From the IMG/VR virus record IMGVR_UViG_3300010299_002627, positions 1 to 37,540 of that record: a DNA stretch of 37,540 bases, one strand, 5' to 3'. Below the pieces are notes generated by a model. That model did no database searches and was not told the origin of the DNA. It saw only the letters and a list, made by a program, of their open reading frames with translations. The stretch is from a virus. The position numbers and the translations under genes are program-made. Every line of letters begins with the position of its first letter. The first letter of the stretch is position 1. Shown here in pieces: positions 1 to 7,503 of this stretch.

Positions 1-1055
1 AAGATCTGCGAGCTCGCAGAGGCACGTTCAACACGCCATGGAACGCACCTAGCAATCCATTGTATGCCATGCCCGAATTGAAATTCATCAACGACACGCT
101 GTCAGATCTAATGGACGAGAGGGCCATGGAGTTGTACAACGAGGCCAAGAACTCCAACAAGAAACTGGCAGTGATGTGGAGTGGTGGAATTGATTCCACA
201 GCAGTGCTGACATCGTTATTGAAAAACATACCCAACAACGAACACGACATGATAGAGGTCATCATGACAACTTCCTCGATATATGAGAATGTTGAATATT
301 GGAAAAAATACATCAATGGAAAGATCAAACAATCTTTTTATCTTGATATAAGTTTGAACACACACTTTCTTGACAAATACATTTTACTACACGGCGACCC
401 GGGTGACTGCTTGTTTGGTCCCAGTATGCCCATGTATAAAGATTATTTTCTCAAAGGCCTGCACAAACAACCGCATAGCATATACAAAATAAAAATTAAA
501 AACTATTTGACAGACGATCTAGCAGTAGATTTCAATCAATGGTACTATGACAAAATAAGTCAAAGCATAGGCGAGATTGAACAGCAAGATTATGTATCAA
601 CTGTTGCAGATTTCTGGTGGTGGACCTATTTCAACTTCAAGTGGGAATTCAGTTGCCAACGTCCATTCTTTTATATGAGAGCTACCAGCGACAAAGACGG
701 AATGCTCTTGTACAAGAAACCAATATCATATGAGCATCAACAACGGTTTGCAAAAAATACTTTTTTCAACACAGACAAATTCCAGCAGTGGTCCTACACC
801 AATTTAAAAAGATTAATTCCTGACAATGACCAGTCACAACACAAAATAGATGTAAAAAGATATGTGTATGAGTTTGATCACAATGAAATTTATTTTGTTG
901 AAAAACCAAAGGTGGGAGTCAAGAATCCCACACAACACATAGATATCGATAGACCAGTTTATTATGACAACAACTGGATAGGTTATAGTGGAAACGAAGA
1001 CAACAGCACTGTTGATAAAAGTATGAGATATCTCATAGAAAGGTACGAGGGTTAG
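1..1055 (+). CDS. Asparagine-synthase-like PP-loop protein, copy 1 (5' partial)
   Basis: The reading frame is open from base 3, and the residues before the first possible start (DLRARRGTFNTP...) match the interior of copies 2 and 3. The gene therefore begins outside the window and the TTG at 60 is not its start. It carries the PP-loop ATP-pyrophosphatase motif SGGIDST and later GDPGDCLFGP, which corresponds to the AsnB motif GEGADELFGG. AsnB-type enzymes adenylate a carboxylate and replace AMP with ammonia. No glutaminase domain is visible here, so free ammonia, or another nucleophile, would be needed. A Trp-rich stretch (ADFWWWTYFNFKWEF) and a TDKFQQWSYTNLK stretch are shared with copies 2 and 3. 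Copy 2 starts 15 bp downstream. The substrate is unknown. Confidence 0.75.
   Translation, partial: DLRARRGTFNTPWNAPSNPLYAMPELKFINDTLSDLMDERAMELYNEAKNSNKKLAVMWSGGIDSTAVLTSLLKNIPNNEHDMIEVIMTTSSIYENVEYWKKYINGKIKQSFYLDISLNTHFLDKYILLHGDPGDCLFGPSMPMYKDYFLKGLHKQPHSIYKIKIKNYLTDDLAVDFNQWYYDKISQSIGEIEQQDYVSTVADFWWWTYFNFKWEFSCQRPFFYMRATSDKDGMLLYKKPISYEHQQRFAKNTFFNTDKFQQWSYTNLKRLIPDNDQSQHKIDVKRYVYEFDHNEIYFVEKPKVGVKNPTQHIDIDRPVYYDNNWIGYSGNEDNSTVDKSMRYLIERYEG
13..293 (+). repeat. PP-loop copy 1 segment homologous to 1246-1526
   Basis: Aligned at a constant offset of 1233 to copy 2 with no gap. Bases 13-96, 128-199 and 219-293 are identical to copy 2, with clustered differences only in 97-127 and 200-218. 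The identical blocks include synonymous sites and encode the PP-loop region. Confidence 0.9.
711..810 (+). repeat. Near-exact 100-bp match to 1968-2067
   Basis: Ninety-nine of 100 bases match copy 2 (A780 versus G2037). It encodes the segment from YKKPISYEHQQ to WSYTNLK. Flanking sequence on both sides is diverged. Confidence 0.85.
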
Positions 1056-1070
1056 CAACACATTAAAGAT

Positions 1071-2333
1071 ATGGAAAACTATCACAGCAAAAAATATCCA
1101 GTTGATCATGTGAAAAAAATTAGATCATCTCGAATGGTCGATAACGGAGAGGTCCAACAATATCTAAATCAAATAAAAAAAAACAAGTTTGCCGTTGCTT
1201 GGGTTCTTATTCCGAGGATATTGCTAGGAATTCATGACACTCGTCCTCGCAGAGGCACGTTCAACACGCCATGGAACGCACCTAGCAATCCATTGTATGC
1301 CATGCCCGAATTGAAATTCATCAACGACAAAATGAGTGACTTGCTGGACGAGAGAGCCACGGAGTTGTACAACGAGGCCAAGAACTCCAACAAGAAACTG
1401 GCAGTGATGTGGAGTGGTGGAATTGATTCCACTGCGGTATTGGTTTCGTTGTTGAAAAACATACCCAACAACGAACACGACATGATAGAGGTCATCATGA
1501 CAACTTCCTCGATATATGAGAATGTTAATTTTTATTTTAAACACATCAGTAACAAGTTAAAACAAAAAAATTACATAGATATAAATCTAGATGTTGATTT
1601 CTTAGATCAGTACATTCTATTACACGGAGATCCAGCCGACTGCTTGTTTGGTCCCAATATGCCGTCGAGCAATAATCAAACTGTTAAAAATTATGAGTCA
1701 TCGGGCATCCATTTAAAATTACACAGCATACATAAAATAAACATCAAACACCCTTTGCTGTCAACATATCAATTAGGTTTTGATTTCAATCAATGGTACT
1801 ATGACAAGATAAATCAAACAATACAACAGGCTGGACAATCTGATTATGTATCAACTGTTGCAGATTTCTGGTGGTGGCAATACTTCAACTTCAAGTGGGA
1901 ATTCAGTTGCCAACGTCCATTCTTTTATATGAGATCTTTACAGCAAGATAGCAAAAGAATACCCATGTACAAGAAACCAATATCATATGAGCATCAACAA
2001 CGGTTTGCAAAAAATACTTTTTTCAACACAGACAAGTTCCAGCAGTGGTCCTACACCAATTTAAAAAATTTGATACCCAAGGATGTATCACAACACAAAA
2101 TAGATTTAAAAAAATATGTGTACGAGTTCGATCACAATGAAATTTACTTCAGGACAAAAACAAAAGTAGGAACCAAAACTCCGGTAAATGTTTTGAGAGT
2201 TGGCAATGTGAATGGTGCCATCACGATAAATCCTTTTTATTATGACGACGAGTGGGTAGGACACGCCTGGAATGAAGACGATCATATGGTCGCTAAAACT
2301 TCCAGATTGCTTCTGGATCGCTACACAGGATAA
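1071..2333 (+). CDS. Asparagine-synthase-like PP-loop protein, copy 2
   Basis: This is a complete 420-residue copy starting at ATG 1071. The PP-loop SGGIDS lies at residues 115-120 and the AsnB-like motif GDPADCLFGP at 187-196. The first 60 residues are unlike those of copy 3, whereas the region after RGTFNTPWNA is shared. Like its neighbours it lacks an N-terminal glutaminase (Ntn) domain, so it resembles only the synthetase half of AsnB. Blocks identical in DNA to copy 1 (1246-1329, 1361-1432, 1452-1526) alternate with diverged stretches of the same length. Amidation or ligation of a carboxylate on a small molecule or sugar is the family expectation. The actual substrate cannot be read from sequence. 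No clear ribosome binding site precedes the ATG, so coupling to copy 1 is likely. Confidence 0.8.
   Translation: MENYHSKKYPVDHVKKIRSSRMVDNGEVQQYLNQIKKNKFAVAWVLIPRILLGIHDTRPRRGTFNTPWNAPSNPLYAMPELKFINDKMSDLLDERATELYNEAKNSNKKLAVMWSGGIDSTAVLVSLLKNIPNNEHDMIEVIMTTSSIYENVNFYFKHISNKLKQKNYIDINLDVDFLDQYILLHGDPADCLFGPNMPSSNNQTVKNYESSGIHLKLHSIHKINIKHPLLSTYQLGFDFNQWYYDKINQTIQQAGQSDYVSTVADFWWWQYFNFKWEFSCQRPFFYMRSLQQDSKRIPMYKKPISYEHQQRFAKNTFFNTDKFQQWSYTNLKNLIPKDVSQHKIDLKKYVYEFDHNEIYFRTKTKVGTKTPVNVLRVGNVNGAITINPFYYDDEWVGHAWNEDDHMVAKTSRLLLDRYTG
1246..1526 (+). repeat. PP-loop copy 2 segment homologous to 13-293
   Basis: Partner of the copy 1 segment. Blocks 1246-1329 (84 bp), 1361-1432 (72 bp) and 1452-1526 (75 bp) are exact matches. 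The block 1361-1432 is also identical to copy 3 at 3491-3562. Confidence 0.9.
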
Positions 2334-2344
2334 TAATTAACGTT

Positions 2345-3193
2345 ATGTCAAATGAGTTATATGGATTAATAGACCCGGCCGCTAATAAATTTGTCGTGGT
2401 GTCAACAAATTTTTCTGCTATTAAACAAGTACAATTTGTCATAATGCAAAAATACTTCTATCCGGTATTAAACATAACCCAAACAATAGATTACCAAAAA
2501 AAATATAACACTGAGTATAGAGATATAATATTAGATAACATAGACAATACCAATTGTGTAAAATATGGTGCCAACACGACCATGATTCAAAGTCTAGAGC
2601 AAACAGTGTCACTGCATAATGCCAAAGAATCCGGTATCATGATTTCACCAACTGACATAGATATTTCCTATAAATTGAAAGATGTATTAGAAATAATATT
2701 AGAAATTTTTGAAATTGTTCAAATACAGATAGATTCAATAAAAAAATTTAAAATAGATTCAACCAGAGATAAAGATAATGGAATAAAAGAATTTTTTAAT
2801 TTTTTAAAACTATTAGTGGACACACCAGATCATGGTGAGGAATTAAAAAAAATATTTGAACAAGAGCTAAATTTAAACGATCTTTCCGGTGCAGATTTGC
2901 ACGACTACCAAAAATGTGTTACAAGATTTTTAATCGACTCTTTTAATAAAATAGACATTTCAAACAACAACTGTGTTCTAGACTTTATCAACGACATGAT
3001 AGATAAAACATCAAAAATAAAAAACACAATGAGTCCGCGTTATCGATATTTTACATTAGAAGACGGATTTGACAATTTGAGTTCTTTTCAAAAAAATCCA
3101 AATCTATATAAAGATTTACTCAAAGATCAAAGCATGATAGAACATATAAGATTTTTTTTGAGCAAGAAATTAAATGAAATTACAGCTCGTTAA
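2345..3193 (+). CDS. Hypothetical protein between PP-loop copies 2 and 3
   Basis: I do not recognise this 282-residue protein. It is acidic, Ile/Asp/Asn/Lys-rich and mostly predicted helical in its second half, with repeated hydrophobic/charged alternation near residues 113-150 (LKDVLEIILEIFEIVQIQID). There is no signal peptide, membrane segment or cysteine cluster. It starts at ATG 2345, 11 bp after copy 2, and its last 20 bp overlap the start of copy 3. It therefore sits inside one transcription unit with the PP-loop genes and is probably translationally coupled to copy 3. A partner or accessory role for the PP-loop proteins is possible from context only. Base composition is markedly more AT-rich than the conserved blocks of the adjacent copies. 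Confidence 0.6.
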   Translation: MSNELYGLIDPAANKFVVVSTNFSAIKQVQFVIMQKYFYPVLNITQTIDYQKKYNTEYRDIILDNIDNTNCVKYGANTTMIQSLEQTVSLHNAKESGIMISPTDIDISYKLKDVLEIILEIFEIVQIQIDSIKKFKIDSTRDKDNGIKEFFNFLKLLVDTPDHGEELKKIFEQELNLNDLSGADLHDYQKCVTRFLIDSFNKIDISNNNCVLDFINDMIDKTSKIKNTMSPRYRYFTLEDGFDNLSSFQKNPNLYKDLLKDQSMIEHIRFFLSKKLNEITAR

Positions 3194-4439
3194 GTTCCGA
3201 AATTCTCCATTACCCAAATCTGTCAAAGACAAATTTGCAAAATCTAATACAGTATCAAATTGGTTAAGCATGGGACATGATCTTCCTTTGAGTAGGTCTG
3301 TGTATCCAGAAAATCCTTATGGTATGTACTGGAGTCAGATTTATAAATTAATGCAAGGTATTTCAGACTGGCGAGCCCGATCGGGTACTTTTAATAATCC
3401 ATGGAACGCACTCAGCAATCCACTGTATGCCATGCCCGAATTGAAATTCATCGATGATAAATTAGAGGACATTTATGATTCACGAGCCACGGAGTTGTAC
3501 AACGAGGCCAAGAACTCCAACAAGAAACTGGCAGTGATGTGGAGTGGTGGAATTGATTCCACGTCGGTATTGGTCTCGTTGTTGAAAAACATACCCAACA
3601 ACGAACACGACATGATAGAGGTCATTTGTAATACCGATTCTATTTTTGAACATCCAGAATTTTTTATGAAATTTATTTACAGAAAACTAGCAATTCGAAG
3701 TTCTGTTTTCTTTTTAGTCACAAACGAGTTCCTAGATCAGTACATTCTATTACACGGAGATCCAGCCGACTGCTTGTTTGGTCCCAGCATAAGCAGAATG
3801 AAAATGGCTATACGTCAAGGAGTTCACCACGAATCCTGGCAAAAAAATATGGATCTGATAAAAAAACCATTGATACAAATTCTAGAAAACAAAAACAATT
3901 TTTATACAACTCATTTGCCAGAAAACTATCTTTCTGACGAGCATATCCCGGAGTTTTCGAAAAACTGCGTTGATTGGTTTTGTGAAAAACTCTCAAATAA
4001 TATTATTGAAAACAAACACAATGATTATCTCACTAGTATAGCAGATTGGTATTGGTGGACATATTTCAATTTCAAATGGGAGTTCAGTTGCCAACGACCG
4101 TTTTTATACAATAACAGCGGAGAACATATATCTTTTGAAAAACAAAAATTTTTCTCTAAAAATACTTTTTTCAACACAGACAAGTTTCAGCAGTGGTCCT
4201 ATACTAATTTAAAGTCACTTATTCCAACAGCAGACATGACCAAACACAAATCTTTAGTTAAAAAATATATTTTCGACTATTCTAAGATGACCGAGTATTA
4301 CAAGTATAAAAATAAGATTGCTGGACAACAACCGGGATTAAAAATAACACAACCGGACCTCTTATTTGATCAATATTGGCAACCAAACCATGATGTTGAT
4401 AATTTTTATGATAAAATGCTGAGCGAGTACAAAGGATAG
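3174..4439 (+). CDS. Asparagine-synthase-like PP-loop protein, copy 3
   Basis: A complete 421-residue copy. The PP-loop SGGIDST is at residues 124-130 and is followed by GDPADCLFGP. The gene is colinear with copy 2 from 3491 to 3786 without net insertion or deletion. Bases 3491-3562 and 3582-3625 are identical in all three copies and 3733-3786 is identical to copy 2, while the 107 bases at 3626-3732 are strongly diverged. The middle (about residues 205-280) is unique to this copy and longer. The start at ATG 3174 lies inside the end of the preceding gene. The expected chemistry is ATP-dependent activation and amide formation as in the AsnB synthetase domain. The N-terminal 60 residues differ completely from copy 2, which may reflect different partners or substrates. 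Confidence 0.8.
   Translation: MKLQLVKFRNSPLPKSVKDKFAKSNTVSNWLSMGHDLPLSRSVYPENPYGMYWSQIYKLMQGISDWRARSGTFNNPWNALSNPLYAMPELKFIDDKLEDIYDSRATELYNEAKNSNKKLAVMWSGGIDSTSVLVSLLKNIPNNEHDMIEVICNTDSIFEHPEFFMKFIYRKLAIRSSVFFLVTNEFLDQYILLHGDPADCLFGPSISRMKMAIRQGVHHESWQKNMDLIKKPLIQILENKNNFYTTHLPENYLSDEHIPEFSKNCVDWFCEKLSNNIIENKHNDYLTSIADWYWWTYFNFKWEFSCQRPFLYNNSGEHISFEKQKFFSKNTFFNTDKFQQWSYTNLKSLIPTADMTKHKSLVKKYIFDYSKMTEYYKYKNKIAGQQPGLKITQPDLLFDQYWQPNHDVDNFYDKMLSEYKG
3491..3625 (+). repeat. PP-loop copy 3 conserved blocks
   Basis: Bases 3491-3562 (72 bp) and 3582-3625 (44 bp) are identical to copies 1 and 2, and the sequence diverges abruptly after 3625. Confidence 0.9.
3733..3786 (+). repeat. Exact 54-bp match to 1603-1656
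   Basis: Encodes DQYILLHGDPADCLFGP. It is identical to copy 2 at every base, whereas copy 1 differs at several synonymous and non-synonymous sites in the same region. Confidence 0.85.
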
Positions 4440-4553
4440 TTATATGTGTATATTATTTAAAACTAGCCAGAAAACACATATTATCATTGATTTAATTGGT
4501 AAATATCAGCAAGTCAAGAATGTAAACACAGCCTTGATTTAACGTTAAATAAA

Positions 4554-4560
4554 AAGGAAG
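4554..4560 (+). promoter_or_regulatory. Shine-Dalgarno site for the DctP first half
   Basis: AAGGAAG lies 7 bases before ATG 4568. An in-frame TAA at 4550-4552 rules out an upstream extension, so no signal peptide can be encoded. The intergenic region 4440-4567 also holds an 8-bp inverted repeat (4442-4449 with 4474-4481) of uncertain meaning. Confidence 0.6.
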
Positions 4561-4567
4561 AAACACA

Positions 4568-5038
4568 ATGACAAAAACAACTAAAATCAGATGGGTTATT
4601 GCACACGAGCCTTTATCTTTATTCGTAAGAGCGGCTAAAGATTTCCAAGATTTCGTGAACAGAGCTCAGACTGCAGAAAAAATCGAAGTTGAAATCATGA
4701 CATTAAGAGAGTACAGTGACAAATACAACAACGGTGTATTAGTTACTAAACACGACTTATTAGACTTGATGGAACAAGGTAAAATTGAAATGTCTCAAAT
4801 GTACACTACATGGTTAGCAGAGCATTATGAACAAGATATGTTAGCATTAGAAATGCCTTTCATATTTGCAGATCATGATCATGCAACTAGAGTGTTAGAA
4901 GGCGAAGTAGGTGAAGAATTATTAAACAAAATCACTGAAAAATCTAACGTTAGAGGTATGGCATTTACTTACTCAGGTGGTTTCAGAAACGTAGTTTCTA
5001 ACAAAAAAGTTAGCAAACTAGGTGACTTAACTGCGTAA
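4568..5038 (+). CDS. TRAP transporter solute-binding protein (DctP-like), N-terminal half
   Basis: 156 residues matching the first half of DctP-family periplasmic binding proteins. It runs from the first beta strand (IRWVIAHEP) through the region of PFIFADHDHATRVLEGEVG to RNVVSNKKVSKLGDLTA. In the family the next residues are normally GxKxR. Here they are two in-frame stops, TAATAA (5036-5041), followed at once by the ATG of the second half in the same frame. There is no signal peptide, although DctP proteins are normally exported. Leucine is almost always TTA here, while the second half uses a mixture of leucine codons, so the two halves may have different histories. The product would need the second half to bind ligand. 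The likely ligand class is organic acids, by family only. Confidence 0.75.
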   Translation: MTKTTKIRWVIAHEPLSLFVRAAKDFQDFVNRAQTAEKIEVEIMTLREYSDKYNNGVLVTKHDLLDLMEQGKIEMSQMYTTWLAEHYEQDMLALEMPFIFADHDHATRVLEGEVGEELLNKITEKSNVRGMAFTYSGGFRNVVSNKKVSKLGDLTA

Positions 5039-5041
5039 TAA

Positions 5042-5530
5042 ATGAAACTTAGAACTAACAGAAATCCGGTTGCTCAAGAAACCTTCAAAGCACTAGGTGT
5101 CACGGATAGACACGTTTGTGAAATAGAAGATCTAAAAGGTGCAATCGAAGAAGGAAAATGTGAAGGCGGAGAAGGAGTTTACTCTAGAGTTTACCCTTTG
5201 GACCAGAACGAAGTGACCAAATCGGTTATTGATACGAAACACAGTTTGTTCTTAACAACCATGATCATGCGTAATGATTTCTATGAGAAATTATCTCCAG
5301 AAGTCAGGGCTGTTTTAAAAGCGGCCGCAATTGATGCCGGAAGAAAAGAACGTGAAACAACGATCGCTGATGGAGAAGAAGCCAAGGCTAGATTGAAATC
5401 AGAGGGTGTTAACGTTCACGAGCTTACCCCGGAAGAAACAGCAGAGTTCAAGGAAAAGACTAAAACGGTGTACGAAAAGTTCGAACCAACATTTTCACCT
5501 GGATTACTTGATAGAATCAAGAAAGCCTAG
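5042..5530 (+). CDS. TRAP transporter solute-binding protein (DctP-like), C-terminal half
   Basis: 162 residues that begin MKLRTNRNPVAQETFKALGV, the DctP region that normally follows DLxG and includes the ligand-carboxylate-binding arginine (here R4). It then contains the region around LKGAIEEGKCEGGEG and ends with a charged helical tail. Together with the first half the length (318) equals a mature DctP. The ATG follows TAATAA directly, which suits termination-reinitiation. There is no independent ribosome binding site. It could be a two-chain binding protein, or a decaying gene in which the second half is read by reinitiation. No membrane subunits (DctQ/DctM) lie in the window, so any transport role would rely on host subunits. 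Confidence 0.75.
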   Translation: MKLRTNRNPVAQETFKALGVTDRHVCEIEDLKGAIEEGKCEGGEGVYSRVYPLDQNEVTKSVIDTKHSLFLTTMIMRNDFYEKLSPEVRAVLKAAAIDAGRKERETTIADGEEAKARLKSEGVNVHELTPEETAEFKEKTKTVYEKFEPTFSPGLLDRIKKA

Positions 5531-5555
5531 TTAGTTTTAAATCAACTTTTAAAAA

Positions 5556-5582
5556 GGGTCGCTTCGGCGGCCCTTTTTTTTT
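5556..5582. terminator. Rho-independent terminator, probably bidirectional
   Basis: The stem GGGTCGC/GCGGCCC (5556-5562 with 5567-5573, one G-U pair) has a TTCG loop and is followed by nine T. An A-run precedes it, so it also works for the convergent minus-strand gene ending at 5585. Confidence 0.9.
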
Positions 5583-5584
5583 GA

Positions 5585-6436
5585 CTAAATTTTTAATATT
5601 GTTCTTGCTTCAGAGACGGAAGCCACAGAGCCATTTGTTTTTTCTATCGAAGATACGCATTGTTCTACTAGCTCTGCATTTGATTTCGCGAGCACATTTT
5701 TTTCGAGGTAGATGTTATCTTCCATGCCAACCCTAACATGGCCACCTTTTTGATGAACATATTCTGCTATAGGCAAAGACATCTTGCCTACTCCCAGAGC
5801 ACACCAAATTGAGTCTTCCGGTAAAATTTTTAACGCATAATCAATTGTGTTGATGGAAGACTCCCATCCGTATTTGACTCCTGTCACTATTTGCCATATG
5901 GGTTGTCTGCTCGTAAGTCCGTCACTAATGAGTTTTTTTGCAATTCTGAGATCACCGCTGTCAAAAATTTCAAATTCCGGAAGTGTGCCATATGACTGTA
6001 TTTTCAAAAGCATCTCAGCAACGACAGGGATAGAGTTTATTCTAACACCGTCGTCATCTTGCATCATGGTGTTAAAGTCTAGACTACATATATCAGGACG
6101 TATACTATCTATGTGTTCCACTCTTGTTTGAGCATCCATTAATCCAGAATTATCATTTGTTAATGGCTTATACACAGCACCCGGGCCTGTGGTGAGATTA
6201 ATAATAAGATTTTCGTTCTTGTTTCTTATCAAGTCAACAGTTTTTTGGTAAAGATCTTTGTCCATAGACGGTTTACCGTTATCTGGATTTCGAACGTGTA
6301 TGTGTACTATGGAAGCACCCGCCGCCGCGGCATCCAACGAGGATTGTGCAATTTGTTCCGGTGTTATTGGCAAGTATGGTGTGGAGTTTGGATCAGTTTT
6401 ACCACCAGTTACAGCACAGGTTATAATTGTTTTCAT
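5585..6436 (-). CDS. Beta-keto acid cleavage enzyme (BKACE/DUF849 family)
   Basis: A 283-residue TIM-barrel protein of the BKACE family. These enzymes use acetyl-CoA and a zinc ion to cleave beta-keto acids such as 3-keto-5-aminohexanoate or dehydrocarnitine. Zinc ligands are visible as HIH (H45, H47) and E239 in RVGMEDNIY. The N-terminal KTIITCAVTGG and the LTTGPGA strand are typical, and the length is normal for the family, so the gene looks intact. It converges on the split TRAP gene and diverges from clpP. In bacteria these enzymes serve catabolism of carnitine, lysine or similar compounds. In a phage it would be an auxiliary metabolic gene. The exact substrate is not readable. Confidence 0.88.
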   Translation of the reverse strand: MKTIITCAVTGGKTDPNSTPYLPITPEQIAQSSLDAAAAGASIVHIHVRNPDNGKPSMDKDLYQKTVDLIRNKNENLIINLTTGPGAVYKPLTNDNSGLMDAQTRVEHIDSIRPDICSLDFNTMMQDDDGVRINSIPVVAEMLLKIQSYGTLPEFEIFDSGDLRIAKKLISDGLTSRQPIWQIVTGVKYGWESSINTIDYALKILPEDSIWCALGVGKMSLPIAEYVHQKGGHVRVGMEDNIYLEKNVLAKSNAELVEQCVSSIEKTNGSVASVSEARTILKI

Positions 6437-6460
6437 TAGTAGTTATATTTAAGTTGTGTG

Positions 6461-6489
6461 TTGACAGGTGAGAAAAAAAATGTTACAAT
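6461..6489 (+). promoter_or_regulatory. Sigma70 promoter for clpP
   Basis: TTGACA (6461-6466), a 17-base spacer and TACAAT (6484-6489). The predicted transcription start, about 6496-6497, is only two or three bases from ATG 6499, so the mRNA would be essentially leaderless. Confidence 0.8.
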
Positions 6490-6498
6490 TAGAGTATT

Positions 6499-7104
6499 AT
6501 GCCACTTACACCAATTGTTATTGAACAAACATCAAAAGGCGAAAGAAGTTATGATATTTTTTCTCGTCTTTTAAAAGATAGAATTATAATGTTGGACGAT
6601 GTAGTTGATGAAAGACTAGCATCGGTGCTAACAGCACAACTTTTATTTCTAGAGTCACAATCAGCAGACAAAGATATTACACTGTATATCAATTCTCCCG
6701 GAGGATCAGTTACAGCCGGTATGGCAATTTATGATACCATGCAATACATCAGATGTGATATAAGAACTGTGGTTTTAGGACAAGCCTGTTCCATGGGATC
6801 ATTGTTAGCCCAAGCAGGCACGACCGGTAAACGTTTTATTCTGCCACACGCAAGACACATGATACATCAACCATTAGGTGGAGCAAGAGGACAAGTAACA
6901 GATCTACAGATACACATCAATGAAATATCTAGAATGAAAAAGTATCTTACTGAAATCTATGTTAAGCACAACACCAAAAATAAAACTTATGAAATGTTGG
7001 CCGCGGACATGGAAAGAGATAATTTTATGACACCCGAACAATCAGTAGAATACGGACTTGCCGACGAAATAGTAACAAAGAGACCAAGTCCAGAAACAAT
7101 TTAA
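6499..7104 (+). CDS. clpP: ATP-dependent Clp protease proteolytic subunit ClpP
   Basis: 201 residues, full family length, starting with the classic [20 protein letters not shown]. The catalytic triad is Ser98 (GQACSMGS), His123 (MIHQP) and Asp174 (MERDNF). This is a bacterial-type ClpP rather than the ClpP-like prohead protease of other phages. It would assemble as a tetradecamer and need a host ATPase (ClpX/ClpA) or adaptor. No Clp ATPase is visible in the window. It may redirect host proteolysis during infection, which is inference. It has its own strong promoter with almost no leader, and no ribosome binding site. Confidence 0.93.
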   Translation: MPLTPIVIEQTSKGERSYDIFSRLLKDRIIMLDDVVDERLASVLTAQLLFLESQSADKDITLYINSPGGSVTAGMAIYDTMQYIRCDIRTVVLGQACSMGSLLAQAGTTGKRFILPHARHMIHQPLGGARGQVTDLQIHINEISRMKKYLTEIYVKHNTKNKTYEMLAADMERDNFMTPEQSVEYGLADEIVTKRPSPETI

Positions 7105-7116
7105 AAATTTTGATTT

Positions 7117-7503
7117 ATGGATAGTATTCCAGTTGTTCTAGAAATAGATGCACAACAAAATTCTAAATACAGTATATTGTTTAATGAAAAAAAACTATTC
7201 GAAGACATAACATCAGATGTTAAGGTTAATAAATTTGACGTTCATGCAATCAAACATAAATTTAATTCAATAACTATAAAAGGTAACGTTGTAGTAAATC
7301 GTTTGGAACTTGATGGTATAGACACTCGTTATTTTATTCATCATGGATTCACTAGTAATAAAAATAGAGGAAATGCAGATTCCATTTTCGTAAAATTTTA
7401 TTTTTATACACCCATATGGAAATGGTATATAGATTGGATAAACAATGACAATTCATCTTTCAGACAAATATCCAAAGATCATTCGGGATTTATTCCGTTA
7501 TGA
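7117..7503 (+). CDS. Hypothetical protein upstream of the AspH-like oxygenase
   Basis: 128 residues, not recognised. It has beta-rich alternation and an aromatic C-terminal part (FYFYTPIWKWYIDWI). It starts 12 bp after clpP and its end overlaps the next gene by 59 bp, so either the next gene starts later or the two are tightly coupled. No signal peptide or metal-binding cluster is seen. A small binding partner of the following oxygenase is possible from position only. Confidence 0.5.
   Translation: MDSIPVVLEIDAQQNSKYSILFNEKKLFEDITSDVKVNKFDVHAIKHKFNSITIKGNVVVNRLELDGIDTRYFIHHGFTSNKNRGNADSIFVKFYFYTPIWKWYIDWINNDNSSFRQISKDHSGFIPL

Noticed and set aside
1-4439. CRISPR or diversity-generating retroelement behind the repeated PP-loop blocks
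   Set aside because: Repeats are long coding segments without regular spacers. There is no reverse transcriptase in the window and no adenine-biased variable repeat pattern was recognised.
4442-4481. 8-bp inverted repeat after PP-loop copy 3 as a terminator
   Set aside because: The stem is nearly all A-T apart from two G-C pairs, the loop is 24 bases and no T-run follows, so it would be unstable.
5036-5041. Stop codon readthrough or reassigned code to join the DctP halves
   Set aside because: TAATAA is two stops in a row, and all other genes in the window end normally at TAA, TAG or TGA, so reassignment is not supported. Reinitiation is simpler.
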